From Algoriphagus sp. (GTDB lineage Bacteria; Bacteroidota; Bacteroidia; Cytophagales; Cyclobacteriaceae), in the NCBI RefSeq assembly GCF_030694375.1, contig NZ_JAUXYL010000023.1, positions 1 to 64,000 of the forward strand: 64,000 bases of DNA, read 5' to 3'. Position 1 is the first letter of the stretch. The number at the start of each line of letters is the position of its first letter. Under the pieces are notes generated by a model, which was not told where the DNA came from, ran no database searches, and was given only the letters and a program-made list of their open reading frames with translations. Both the position numbers and the translations under genes were made by a program. Shown here one piece after another: positions 9,784 to 20,031 of the stretch.

Positions 9784-11247
9784 GTGAAACAAACTCTGAT
9801 CACGCTTTTTCTGGGGTGTACCTTACCGCTTTGCCTATTCGCACAGCAGCCCTTAACTCTTAATCAAAAGGATTCGGGCTACCGGGGAATCTGGTACAGC
9901 AACCAGCCTTCCAACGATAAGTATGTCTACAAGTACAGCGGTGGGCTGGCTACCTATCCTGCCAATCACTATCCCTTTTCTATCTATGTAGGCGAAGTTG
10001 ATAAGACATTTTTTTGCTATGGGGGAACAGACCCTTCGGGAAATACCCTGCTCCATATGATCTCTTATTTTGATCATAAAACGAAAACTTTGCCCAAACC
10101 CACCATCGTACTGGACAAACAAACTGACAACGCCCATGACAATCCGGTCATGAATATCGACGCTGAGGGCTACATCTGGATTTTTTCTACTGCTCATGGG
10201 ACTGACAGTCCATCCTACATCCACAGAAGCAAAAAGCCCTACGACATTGCTGAATTCGAGCAAATCTTTGCTTCTAAAATAGTGGATGATGCCACCGTCC
10301 AAATGGATAATTTCTCTTACCTCCAAACCTGGTATCAGCCTGAAAATGGGTTTATCAACCTCTTCACTCATTATGAACGAAATGTAATTCCACACCAGCC
10401 CTCCAAGCCAAGAAGGACGATAGGATTCATGACAAGCCCTGATGGAATCAGGTACTCCGAATGGAAAGACCTCGCTAAAATAGCCGAAGGTCACTACCAG
10501 ACTAGCGCTCAGCATCAAAACACCCTCGGTACCTCCTTCAACTTTCACCCTGTTAAAGAACTCGAAAACGGACTGAACTATCGTACCAATTTATATTACA
10601 TCCAAACCGACGACTTTGGAAAAAACTGGAAGTCCGCTGATGGTAAATTACTGGACATTCCACTGACGGAAATCCAAAATCCGGCGCTGGTCAAGGATTA
10701 TGCCTCGGAGGGTTTGCTGGTGTACATCAACGACCTGACATATGATGCAGATGGGAATCCCGTGATTTTATATGTCACTAGTAAAGGCTTCGAAGCCGGA
10801 CCTGAAAAAGGGCCACGAACCTGGCATACCGCAAGATTTACCGGTTCAGGCTGGGACATCCTTCCGGTCACCCAATCCGACAATAATTACGATATGGGCT
10901 CCCTCTACATTGATGAAACTGGCACATGGCGAATTGTTGGTCCCACATCTACCGGTCCCCAACCTTACAATACCGGAGGCGAAATGGTGCTTTGGGAAAG
11001 TCACAACAATGGCCAAAGTTGGGAAGCCCGGGCCATGACGGCCAATAGCAAGCGCAATCATTCCTATGCCCGAAGACCTGTCCATGTTCACGATGATTTT
11101 TATGCCTTTTGGGCAGATGGGCACGGACGGAAAAAATCAAAATCCAGACTCTATTTCTCTGATAAAAATGGAAATGTCTACCAACTCCCCACCAAGATGT
11201 CAGCTGATTTTGCAAAGCCAAAGCAAATAGAACTCAGAAAGAAATAG
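9784..11247 (+). CDS. Secreted BNR-repeat (BNR_4-like) protein, putative polysaccharide-active enzyme
   Basis: Signal peptide; DSGYRGIWYSNQPSNDKYVYKYSGGLATYPANHYPF typical of BNR_4 family proteins. Confidence 0.7.
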   Translation: MKQTLITLFLGCTLPLCLFAQQPLTLNQKDSGYRGIWYSNQPSNDKYVYKYSGGLATYPANHYPFSIYVGEVDKTFFCYGGTDPSGNTLLHMISYFDHKTKTLPKPTIVLDKQTDNAHDNPVMNIDAEGYIWIFSTAHGTDSPSYIHRSKKPYDIAEFEQIFASKIVDDATVQMDNFSYLQTWYQPENGFINLFTHYERNVIPHQPSKPRRTIGFMTSPDGIRYSEWKDLAKIAEGHYQTSAQHQNTLGTSFNFHPVKELENGLNYRTNLYYIQTDDFGKNWKSADGKLLDIPLTEIQNPALVKDYASEGLLVYINDLTYDADGNPVILYVTSKGFEAGPEKGPRTWHTARFTGSGWDILPVTQSDNNYDMGSLYIDETGTWRIVGPTSTGPQPYNTGGEMVLWESHNNGQSWEARAMTANSKRNHSYARRPVHVHDDFYAFWADGHGRKKSKSRLYFSDKNGNVYQLPTKMSADFAKPKQIELRKK

Positions 11248-11248
11248 C

Positions 11249-12724
11249 ATGACTAGAACTTTGCTTGCCCTTCTTTTTTGCCTTGCTTTTCTTTCGTCCT
11301 GCACCAAAGAACAGCCGAAGCTTTCCCTGCAACAACTGGACATCGTCCGTCTGCAGCAGTCTTGGTTGAAAGTGGAGGTGCTGTCCGATTCCATGATCGT
11401 CCCATGGGATTTGGAGACAGACTCCCAAGGCTTCCTTTGGGTGGCCGAACAGGAAGGAAAAGTATCCAGGATTAACCTGTCAACTGCCGAGAAGAAAGTA
11501 ATGCTGGTCATCTCAGATGTTTGGCAACAGCGGACCTCCGGTCTGTTGGGCATGGCTGTTCATCCGGATTTTGCCAATAATCCTTTCGTCTACCTGAATT
11601 ATACCGTAAAAAAAGACAGCCTGATCAGCAGCCGACTCTTCAGGTATAAGCTGGATAAGGACAGCCTTACGGATCCAATACTACTGTTGGAAATCGAGGG
11701 CGGAACATCCCACAATGGGTCGAGACTCGCTTTTGGACCGGATGGAAAACTCTATTGGGCCACAGGAGACACCCATGATTTCACCTATGCCCAAAACTCG
11801 GAAAAGCTAAACGGTAAAATATTGAGGATGAACCCGGATGGAAGTATCCCTTCAGACAATCCCGACCCAGGAAGCCTGGTTTGGGCCAAGGGTTTTCGCA
11901 ATATGCAGGGACTTACCTTTTCGGACAGCGGACTGCTGTACACCTCCGAACATGGAGATGCGATAGAAGATGAGGTAAACCTGATCATTGCCGGCGGGAA
12001 TTATGGATGGCCTATCATCGAGGGAATGCATGACTTGGATCCGGAGAAGGTATTTGCTGGGGAAAATCAAACCATCGAACCCATCCGCTCCTGGACGCCC
12101 GTGATCGCTCCTGCGGGGATCGCTTTTTACGGAGAAAAAACAATTCCGGAATGGACCAATACCCTCCTCCTGACAACCCTGAAAGGAAAAAGCCTAAGGA
12201 TACTTCAGCTCAGCCAAGACGGAAAAACAATCCTGGACGAAGAAATCCTCTTTGAAAATCATTATGGCCGACTTCGTGATGTGACGGTTGGCCCCAAAGG
12301 AGAAATCTACCTCAGCACCAGCAACAAGGATTGGAATCCCCAGCCTGGATTTCCACTCCCGGGAGACGATAAAATTTTGAAAATCAGTCTGACAGACCAA
12401 GTTGTTCCCAGCCCCTTGGAAGCAAGTAAACCAGCAGAACCACTTATCTTGAATGGAGAGCAATTGTATCTCAACTATTGCGCCTCCTGCCACAAGGCAA
12501 ATGGGACAGGCCTTAGCGAGGTCTTTCCGACTTTGGCAGGTTCTACTCTAGTCAAAGGGAATGTCAAACCCCTGATCCAATTGGTATTAAAAGGGAAAAA
12601 TCAAATGCCTGCATTTGGCTTTCTAAGCAATCGGGAAGCCGCGGAAATTCTAACTTATATAAGACAGAATTGGGGCAATAAAGCTTCGGAAATCACATCC
12701 CCGCAGGTAGAAGAAAACAGATGA
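11249..12724 (+). CDS. PQQ-dependent sugar dehydrogenase-like beta-propeller fused to a C-terminal cytochrome c domain, lipoprotein
   Basis: Lipobox FLSSC; PWDLETDSQGFLWVAEQEGKVSRIN, SEHGDAIEDEVNLIIAGGNYGWP; CASCHKANGTG heme c motif. Confidence 0.85.
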   Translation: MTRTLLALLFCLAFLSSCTKEQPKLSLQQLDIVRLQQSWLKVEVLSDSMIVPWDLETDSQGFLWVAEQEGKVSRINLSTAEKKVMLVISDVWQQRTSGLLGMAVHPDFANNPFVYLNYTVKKDSLISSRLFRYKLDKDSLTDPILLLEIEGGTSHNGSRLAFGPDGKLYWATGDTHDFTYAQNSEKLNGKILRMNPDGSIPSDNPDPGSLVWAKGFRNMQGLTFSDSGLLYTSEHGDAIEDEVNLIIAGGNYGWPIIEGMHDLDPEKVFAGENQTIEPIRSWTPVIAPAGIAFYGEKTIPEWTNTLLLTTLKGKSLRILQLSQDGKTILDEEILFENHYGRLRDVTVGPKGEIYLSTSNKDWNPQPGFPLPGDDKILKISLTDQVVPSPLEASKPAEPLILNGEQLYLNYCASCHKANGTGLSEVFPTLAGSTLVKGNVKPLIQLVLKGKNQMPAFGFLSNREAAEILTYIRQNWGNKASEITSPQVEENR

Positions 12725-12883
12725 TATGAGCTTAATGGTAAAGCACTTAGCTATCACTGTCAATAAATGAAGTTCAGGTTGCGCGGCTCCCTCTTTCACA
12801 ATGGGGGGTTAGGGGGATTTTAATAAATGGAATTTTGAAAATTTTACCTACCAAAAACATATCGTAAGTCTTTACAGATAAAC

Positions 12884-14089
12884 ATGCCGGAAAACAAAAT
12901 CATCAAACTAGCAAAAGGCCTCGGTCCAGGAATCATTACCGCTGCCTTGGTTTTCGGTCCCAGCAAAATGACCATCACCTCCCGTTTGGGGGCTGAATAT
13001 GGGTATTCCACACTGTGGGTAGTCGTTGTGGCGATCTTCTTTATGCTGATTTTTACGGATATGGGAGCCAGGATCGGTCTGAGCAGTTCGGTAAGCTTGC
13101 TCACACAGATCCGAAACAAATGGGGAAAGGCAGCAGGTGTAATCATCGGATTTGGAGTGTTTTTGGTTGCTACCTCATTTCAGGCTGGAAATTCCATCGG
13201 AGTTGGGATCGCTGTAGCAGAGGCAAGCGAAACCCCAACTTGGATTTGGATTTTGGTTTTTAATCTTGCGGGTGTGAGTCTGCTCTTCTTCGGCAGTTTT
13301 TATAAAACGCTGGAAAAGTTGATGATTGCCTTGGTCGGGCTGATGCTCATATCCTTTTTAACGACCTTATTTCTCAGCAAACCCTCCCTAAGTGGGATTG
13401 CTAATGGTTTTATTCCCTCCATCCCATTGGGTTCCGCAGGTTTACTGATTGCTTTTACGGCCTCCTGCTTTTCTATTGTAGGGGCATTTTACCAATCTTA
13501 CTTGATTCAGGAAAGCAAAAAACCGGGCTTCGAAAAACAAGCAAAAAACCGGAGTGCGATTGGGATATTAATTTTGGGAATCATGAGTTTGGTTGTGATT
13601 ATTTGTGCTGCATCCATCCTTAACCCGCAGGGAATCAAGGTAAACAGCGCTTCAGAAATGTCCAAGGCACTGGAGCCGCTGTTTGGTTCCTATGCCGCTC
13701 ATTTGTTTTTGGCAGGCCTTTTTGGAGCCTCATTTTCCTCCTTGGTTGGGAATGCTACCGTTGGGGGAAGTTTGCTTGGTGATTCCCTGGGTTTCGGGAA
13801 TCGCCTGAGTTCAAAGGCCGTCCGCGGTTTTATTGCGCTGGTCATGGCCTGTGGTGCCAGCATCTCTCTCATCTTCGGAAAACTTCCACTCGAACTCATC
13901 ATTTTCGCTCAAAGCGTCACCATTTTTTTGGTGCCCTTTATCGGTTTTGCGATGTATGCCATCGCCAATGACCCCAAGATCATGGGCGAAAAAGTCAATT
14001 CTTCCTTTGCAAAAATCTCCGGAGCCATCGGTCTGATTCTACTCACCGGTTTGGCTGTCTGGAACTTCAACGAACTGTTTATCAAATAG
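12884..14089 (+). CDS. Nramp-family (SLC11-like) transporter with non-canonical TM1/TM6 motifs
   Basis: LGPGIITAALVFGPSKMTITSRLGAEYGYSTLWVVV aligns with Nramp TM1 but lacks DPGN; ~11 hydrophobic segments. Confidence 0.8.
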   Translation: MPENKIIKLAKGLGPGIITAALVFGPSKMTITSRLGAEYGYSTLWVVVVAIFFMLIFTDMGARIGLSSSVSLLTQIRNKWGKAAGVIIGFGVFLVATSFQAGNSIGVGIAVAEASETPTWIWILVFNLAGVSLLFFGSFYKTLEKLMIALVGLMLISFLTTLFLSKPSLSGIANGFIPSIPLGSAGLLIAFTASCFSIVGAFYQSYLIQESKKPGFEKQAKNRSAIGILILGIMSLVVIICAASILNPQGIKVNSASEMSKALEPLFGSYAAHLFLAGLFGASFSSLVGNATVGGSLLGDSLGFGNRLSSKAVRGFIALVMACGASISLIFGKLPLELIIFAQSVTIFLVPFIGFAMYAIANDPKIMGEKVNSSFAKISGAIGLILLTGLAVWNFNELFIK

Positions 14090-14112
14090 ACTTCATTCAG
14101 AACCTAAATACA

Positions 14113-15129
14113 ATGAAAGACTTAATTCAATTAGAGAAAGAACTACTAGCTCCCTCCCCGGCGCTGATTGCCGACATGGCAAAGATTGAGGGGGATATGA
14201 TCCTCTTGGGTATTGGCGGCAAAATGGGCCCGAGTATGGGTAAACTCGCCGTGGCCGCAGCCAAAGCAGCCGGAGTGGAGAAGCGAATTATAGGAGTTTC
14301 CAGGTTTTCAGATCCCAAAGCAAAAGCTGAATTGGAAGCTGCTGGCATTGAAACCATTTCCTGTGACTTATTGGACGATAAGCAGTTGCAGGAATTGCCC
14401 TTGGTAAAAAACGTGATCTATCTCGCAGGCAATAAATTCGGTACCACCGGCAATGAAAGTTTCACTTGGGCGATGAATGCTTACCTGCCGGGTCGGGTGG
14501 CAGAGAAATACAGGGATTCCAGGATTGTGGCTTTCTCCTCAGGAAATGTACTTCCTTTTGTACCCGTGACATCGGGAGGGCCATCTGAAGAAACCAGTCC
14601 CGAACCCATCGGTGAATATGCCCAGTCTTGCCTTGGCAGAGAGCGCGTTTTTGAGTATTTCTCAAAAAAGAACCATACACCAACGCTTATCTACAGACTG
14701 AATTATGCAGTGGATTTCCGATATGGAGTGATGATGGAGATCGCAAAGTCTGTCCTGAACGGAAAAGAAATAGACCTCAAAACCGAAAATGTAAACGTAA
14801 TCTGGCAGGGGGATGCAAATGAAATTGCCATCCGTTCATTGCTGCATTGCGAAACTCCGGCGAAAATCCTCAATGTCACCGGTCCGGAGATCCTCTCTGT
14901 ATATTGGATCGCCAATCAGTTTGGTAGAATTTTCAATAAAGAACCAAAATTCATCAATGCATCCACAGGCACAGCACTTTTAAACAATGCCTCCGAATGC
15001 CACCGGATTTTTGGCTACCCAAGGGTGACGGTGCGGGAGATTATTGACATCACCGCAACCTGGATTTCACAGGGTGGGGAGGAGTTTGGCAAAGCCACGC
15101 ATTTTCAAGAGAGAGGAGGGAAATTCTGA
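14113..15129 (+). CDS. NAD(P)-dependent epimerase/dehydratase (extended SDR-like)
   Basis: Gly-rich GIGGKMGPSMG, Rossmann pattern, EYAQSCLGRERVFEY in the YxxxK position. Confidence 0.75.
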   Translation: MKDLIQLEKELLAPSPALIADMAKIEGDMILLGIGGKMGPSMGKLAVAAAKAAGVEKRIIGVSRFSDPKAKAELEAAGIETISCDLLDDKQLQELPLVKNVIYLAGNKFGTTGNESFTWAMNAYLPGRVAEKYRDSRIVAFSSGNVLPFVPVTSGGPSEETSPEPIGEYAQSCLGRERVFEYFSKKNHTPTLIYRLNYAVDFRYGVMMEIAKSVLNGKEIDLKTENVNVIWQGDANEIAIRSLLHCETPAKILNVTGPEILSVYWIANQFGRIFNKEPKFINASTGTALLNNASECHRIFGYPRVTVREIIDITATWISQGGEEFGKATHFQERGGKF

Positions 15130-16193
15130 TGAACAAGTTAAGCCCAGAATTAAAGCAGCATTTGCATCAGGGGACAGTGATTCCTGCCCATCCTTTGGCA
15201 CTAAAAGCCGATCGAACGATCGATGAAGCCAGACAAAGACAACTCAGCCGCTACTACATGGCTAGCGGGGCGGGCGGAATAGCCATAGGCGTTCATTCCA
15301 CTCAGTTTGAAATCAGAGATCCTCAGGTTAACCTCTTTGAAACCGTCCTGAAATGGGCAGCAGAAGAAATTAAAGCCGCAAATTTAACCCGTCCTTTTTT
15401 GAAGGTTGCCGGAATCTGCGGGCCAACCAATCAGGCGATTGCCGAGTCCGAAATAGCTGTAAAGTATGGCTATGATATGGGGCTGCTAAGCATGGGTGGC
15501 TTGCAGGCTTGGACTGAAGCCGAGATTTTGAAGCGAGTAAGAGTAGTGGCGGAGATCATTCCGGTTTTTGGATTTTACCTGCAACCCTCAGTCGGAGGAA
15601 GGATTTTCAGCTATGATTTTTGGAAGGAATTTGCAGAAATAGATAACGTGGAGGCCATCAAATGTGCATCCTTCAATCGATATCAAACACTTGATGTGAT
15701 GCGGGCGGTAAGCCTAAGCAGCCGCAGCAATGCGATTGCCATGTACACGGGTAATGATGACAATATCGTTGCGGATTTGCTTACGACCTATCGCTTTGAA
15801 GAAGAGGGTAAGACCTTCGAAAAAGAATTTGTCGGTGGATTGCTGGGACATTGGGCAGTATATACCCAAAAAGCTGTCGCGCTTTTAGAAGAGGTAAAAG
15901 CCTGTAAAAAGAATGGTTCGGCACAAGACTGGTCCAAACTTTTGGCAAAAGGAATAGCGGTGACTGATGTCAATGCGGCCATGTTTGACACGGCCCACCA
16001 TTTCCATGGATGTATCCCGGGAATGCATGAAATGCTGCGAAGACAAGGACTCCTCGAAGGAATCTGGTGCCTCAATCCCAAGGAAGTTTTGTCCGAAGGA
16101 CAGGCAGAAGAAATCAGCCGGGTGCATCATGACTACCCTCATCTGAATGACGATGAGTTTGTAAGGGAATTTTTGAAAAAGGATAATTTCTAA
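15129..16193 (+). CDS. Dihydrodipicolinate synthase/N-acetylneuraminate lyase family aldolase-like protein
   Basis: GGIAIGVHSTQFEIRD, conserved Schiff-base region VEAIKCASFN; start overlaps upstream stop (TGATG). Confidence 0.8.
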   Translation: MNKLSPELKQHLHQGTVIPAHPLALKADRTIDEARQRQLSRYYMASGAGGIAIGVHSTQFEIRDPQVNLFETVLKWAAEEIKAANLTRPFLKVAGICGPTNQAIAESEIAVKYGYDMGLLSMGGLQAWTEAEILKRVRVVAEIIPVFGFYLQPSVGGRIFSYDFWKEFAEIDNVEAIKCASFNRYQTLDVMRAVSLSSRSNAIAMYTGNDDNIVADLLTTYRFEEEGKTFEKEFVGGLLGHWAVYTQKAVALLEEVKACKKNGSAQDWSKLLAKGIAVTDVNAAMFDTAHHFHGCIPGMHEMLRRQGLLEGIWCLNPKEVLSEGQAEEISRVHHDYPHLNDDEFVREFLKKDNF

Positions 16194-16249
16194 AATGAAT
16201 TTTCAGGAGCATCAAAACAGAGTTTTTCCAAATGAATCTACCAATACCC

Positions 16250-16395
16250 AAAAAAGCTGTCTCAAAAGGACTGAAGGTGTCAGCCTGAGCACCTGACCAA
16301 CGAGAGTTGGGCAGTACGAAGGCCATTTACAACGAATACAGCCGCATTTCGACTTCGATCAATGTGACAAGCAGCAGTTATGAGACAGCCTCAGG
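16250..16395. repeat. Imperfect palindromic intergenic repeat with GCTGTCTCA...TGAGACAGC arms
   Basis: AAAAAGCTGTCTCAAAAG at left, TTATGAGACAGCCTC at right. Confidence 0.5.
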
Positions 16396-16460
16396 GGATT
16401 TTGACAATAAGTTTGGCTTCAACTCACCATTTGCTTAGACCTTTAACCATTCAATTATAG

Positions 16461-18419
16461 ATGAACCATTTAAAACAATTAAGCTTAGCTTTTCTTTTTT
16501 TCGCCGTTTTGACGGAGTCATTTTCCCAGGTAGACACCACCCGTTTTACCAATCATGGTCCGCAGCTTTTTGCCTCCATGATTCAGGGTAGTGTATTTGC
16601 AAAAGACCAACATGGAAATGATCTGATCTATACCGTCGTCCGGGGCGAGCCGGCGCATTTGTTGGGATATGACCTCAAAACCAGGGAATTGATTTTGGAT
16701 CAGGCCCTTCCTAAAGCTGATGGAGCCTGGGATTTGGCACAGTCTTCCGATGGGACACTGTATGCTCCGGGAGCAAACGGTAGCTTGTTTGCCCATATTC
16801 CCGGAACTCAGGAAGTCAAGGATTTGGGCGTAGTCCTGGAAGGAGAGACCTACCTTTGGAATCTCAGCTCTGGAGCGGATGGTGAAGTTTTCGGTGCTAC
16901 TTATCCCGGTTGCCGGGTTTTTAGATACCATCCAAAAGAAGGTTTTTCTGATGTGGGAAAGGGGCCATTGGTGGAAAATGAAAACTATGTCCGAAGCCTG
17001 GCTTTCTATCCCAAGACAGGGATGCTTTATGCCGGTGTTGGTTCAAAAGCTCATCTGATCGAAATCAATCCGAAAACAGGAGAGAAAAAGGAATTGCTAC
17101 CCGAGAAATTCAAAGACTTCGAGTTCGTCTATGGGCTCGAAATCGTCCCCGGATTGGATGGAAACGACAGACTTTTTGCACTCATTACTAATGGGAGCAT
17201 TACCCTGGTCTATAACTTGAAGACTCGGGAATTTGAACAGGAAATACAGGGTATGGACATGCGGGCGATCGCAGGAGAAAATTCCGGAAGGGCCGTATAC
17301 TACACCTCAAAGTCTGATTTGATGAGTTTTGATCCGGCCCAATCAGTGGAAACGGCGCAAAAACTGGCAGAGGGAGTCGGTACTGCGCTCGCTTTCAATA
17401 TCGGAACGGATGGAAAGGTTTATTTCCTGACTTCAGGTGCAAATTTGATTTCATACGACCCGAAGGATAATTTACTGGAAAAAACCAAGCTTCAAATCCC
17501 CGGACAGCCCATCCCAATCCACTCCTTGCTGACCGCTCCTGACGGTAAAATCTGGTCGGGTGGCTACTTGGCCGGAGGAAATGCGACTTTCGATCCTAAG
17601 ACCGGGACGCATACCTTTCTCCCTGGTTTGGATCAGACTGAGGCAATGTCTGTGCTGGGAGATCAAATCTTTTTTGGGGTTTACCCAAAGGGGAAATTCT
17701 ATGTGTATGACAGCAAATCCAAGTGGATGCCCAAGGAAAATAACCCAAAATTTCTGGGGCAGAAAGAAGGTCAAAGCCGCTCATTTGCCCAGGTTAGCAT
17801 TCCGGAACGTCAGTTACTTGTCTTTGGGATGATTCCTGAATATGGAAAACTTGGAGGAGCGATGGTTACCTATGATTTGGCAAAAGAGGAGTTGAAATTC
17901 TTTGACAGCCCGGTTGACAAGCAGTCGATCGCTACCTTGGCTTATACCGGAACGTATGTGCTTGGAGGCACTACCATCTCCGGAGGATTAGGGAAAAACC
18001 CCGAAACCAAGGAAGCGGTGTTGTTTGCTTGGGATCCGACCACAGGTCAAACCCTGTTTGATACGGTGCCTGTTCCAGGTGCCTCTGCCTTGACCGGACT
18101 GATCAAGGGGCCAGACGGGAATTTCTGGGGAATGGGAGATGGCACTTTATTCATTTTTGATCCAGTGGAGCGAAAAGTGATTTTCACCCAAAAGCTTTAT
18201 GATTTCCCTCCATTTAAAAGTCATATCTGGAGAAGTGCCTTTCTGGTTCTTCATCCGGATGGAAATATCTATGGGACTGATTGGGAAAAACTGTTCAAAC
18301 TGGATCCGCTGACCAAGGAAGTGACACAATTGACAAAAAACGCAGCCTTATTGGTCATGGGGAATGATGGCACACTGTATTTCAAAAGAGGTACTGAGCT
18401 ATGGTCATACCGTCCCTGA
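16461..18419 (+). CDS. Secreted beta-propeller protein of unknown function
   Basis: Signal peptide, repeated propeller blades (GYDLKTRELILDQ, VYNLKTREFEQEIQG, FDPKTGTHTFLPG). Confidence 0.7.
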   Translation: MNHLKQLSLAFLFFAVLTESFSQVDTTRFTNHGPQLFASMIQGSVFAKDQHGNDLIYTVVRGEPAHLLGYDLKTRELILDQALPKADGAWDLAQSSDGTLYAPGANGSLFAHIPGTQEVKDLGVVLEGETYLWNLSSGADGEVFGATYPGCRVFRYHPKEGFSDVGKGPLVENENYVRSLAFYPKTGMLYAGVGSKAHLIEINPKTGEKKELLPEKFKDFEFVYGLEIVPGLDGNDRLFALITNGSITLVYNLKTREFEQEIQGMDMRAIAGENSGRAVYYTSKSDLMSFDPAQSVETAQKLAEGVGTALAFNIGTDGKVYFLTSGANLISYDPKDNLLEKTKLQIPGQPIPIHSLLTAPDGKIWSGGYLAGGNATFDPKTGTHTFLPGLDQTEAMSVLGDQIFFGVYPKGKFYVYDSKSKWMPKENNPKFLGQKEGQSRSFAQVSIPERQLLVFGMIPEYGKLGGAMVTYDLAKEELKFFDSPVDKQSIATLAYTGTYVLGGTTISGGLGKNPETKEAVLFAWDPTTGQTLFDTVPVPGASALTGLIKGPDGNFWGMGDGTLFIFDPVERKVIFTQKLYDFPPFKSHIWRSAFLVLHPDGNIYGTDWEKLFKLDPLTKEVTQLTKNAALLVMGNDGTLYFKRGTELWSYRP

Positions 18420-18452
18420 TCAAAGAGTTTACTTTTTTCATATTCCGACTGG

Positions 18453-18488
18453 AAAAGCGCATACTGCTGGTATGCGTTTTTTTTTTTC
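18453..18488 (+). terminator. Rho-independent terminator
   Basis: AAAGCGCATAC-TGCTG-GTATGCGTTTTTTTTTTT. Confidence 0.75.
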
Positions 18489-18659
18489 CTTAATAAAGAT
18501 TATCCGCTTTTTCTCCCCTCCACCACAAACGATATCGCCTAGCACCGATCGCCGCCTCCCGGAAGCCAGGAAGTCGAGGTGAAGCAAATAAAAATTGGCT
18601 ATTGCTGTCATTGCGGACATCCATATTCTTTAAAGAGAACTCCCTTCAATGTGCTGTGA

Positions 18660-18895
18660 GCTTGTACGTACTCGTCCCTCGTACCCCCCCCCTAGCTCCG
18701 AAATCTGACATCCAGCATCTATCATCAAACATCGGACATCGGTCACCTAACATCGGTCAACCTTCACCCATCTTCGGTCTCCGGTCTCCGGTCTTCCCGC
18801 TTGTCACCTCGTACCTCGTACTTCGTACCTCGTCCCTCGTCCCTCGTATCTCGTACTTCGTATCTCGTATCTCGCACCTCGTACCTCAAAACACC
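18660..18895. repeat. Low-complexity TCGTACCTCGTAC / ACATCGGTC type intergenic repeat tract
   Basis: Many imperfect copies of CTCGTACYTCGTA in tandem. Confidence 0.7.
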
Positions 18896-19824
18896 TCCAA
18901 ATCCCCCAAACTCCATCCCCAAGGCAAGGCCATTGGAGAGCTATCATCCTGAACTTTTCGCAATGTGACCACAGGACCAATTTTCATAATTGGGATCAGG
19001 CCCATTTCAAGGATTTTTTGATTGGGGTAGTTTAGCCCTGAAAAAGATGAAAACCTTGAGCCCGAAGCTTCAATTCGCTCATTTAGCGTTTTTTGGAAGT
19101 CCTTTTCCAAAGTCTTGGTAAGCTTTTGGCTGACCAGCAAATCACAGATTCGAAATTCCCGACCCATTTTCCCCTCTTTGATTCGGTAGACCAAGAGGTA
19201 GTTTTCTCCGTCACTGAGGAATTGATAGGGGAAAAGTGGATTGTCTCGAAACCTCCAATTTAGGTACCCGGGAACAATTCGGGTTTGGGTTGCAACTCCT
19301 TCCCGGGATGAAGTTTCTATTCTTCGGATAAGCTTTGAAATTCTATTCCAATCTGATGAGGGTACCTCTTTTTGTTTTCCGGATTTACTGAAGTGGAAAT
19401 TAAGTTTGAGCGGAAGTTTCCCCCATTTTTCCCAATCCATTTTAAGGTATCCCGGCGTGCTTTTAGCATTGGGCGTATTGAAGATCAAATCAAGGCCTTC
19501 TTTTTTGATGTCTTCGATCAGTGCCAACGTGAGATTTTTGAATATGCCTTTTCCCTGATGATCAGGGTGAGTGGCGGTATCGACCGCACGGCAGGCTTTG
19601 AGGATTTTCCCTTGATCCAAAAACTCCCACCTCAGGAATGCCCTGACTCCAATCAGTTGACCGGCTTCCTCGGCAACTAAGACTGGAGACTTCCCAAAAG
19701 GATTGTACAGGTGTTTCCACTTCCAAAGCGCTTCAGATTTTGGAATCATACTTTCCCCCAATGAAAGTTTCAGCAGTTCAATAATTTGGGGGATATCCGA
19801 TTCCGTAGCTTTACGAATGTTCAT
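18886..19824 (-). CDS. GNAT family N-acetyltransferase
   Basis: MNIRKATESDIPQIIELLKLSLGE, AVDTATHPDHQGKGIFKNLT acetyl-CoA binding motif. Confidence 0.85.
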   Translation of the reverse strand: MNIRKATESDIPQIIELLKLSLGESMIPKSEALWKWKHLYNPFGKSPVLVAEEAGQLIGVRAFLRWEFLDQGKILKACRAVDTATHPDHQGKGIFKNLTLALIEDIKKEGLDLIFNTPNAKSTPGYLKMDWEKWGKLPLKLNFHFSKSGKQKEVPSSDWNRISKLIRRIETSSREGVATQTRIVPGYLNWRFRDNPLFPYQFLSDGENYLLVYRIKEGKMGREFRICDLLVSQKLTKTLEKDFQKTLNERIEASGSRFSSFSGLNYPNQKILEMGLIPIMKIGPVVTLRKVQDDSSPMALPWGWSLGDLEVF

Positions 19825-20031
19825 AGGCTCAATTTAGGGGAAAATGTCATTGCAACCGAACAAGACCTTGCCGGGTTTTCTCCATTGTGGTATTTCCGGA
19901 GCCGATCCCTCGCAATAGTAGGATGGAGTAAAGCTTATTTAGTAATAGCTTAATTCAAAAAGTATATTTTGCACAGCATATACTAGTTCACCATAAATCT
20001 TTACTTGAATCCTTTCTGGCAACATATTGGC

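Noticed and set aside
18602-18952. 116-aa ORF rich in SPNIGHRSP/LVPRISY
   Set aside because: Low-complexity translation of TCGTACCTCGTAC repeats.
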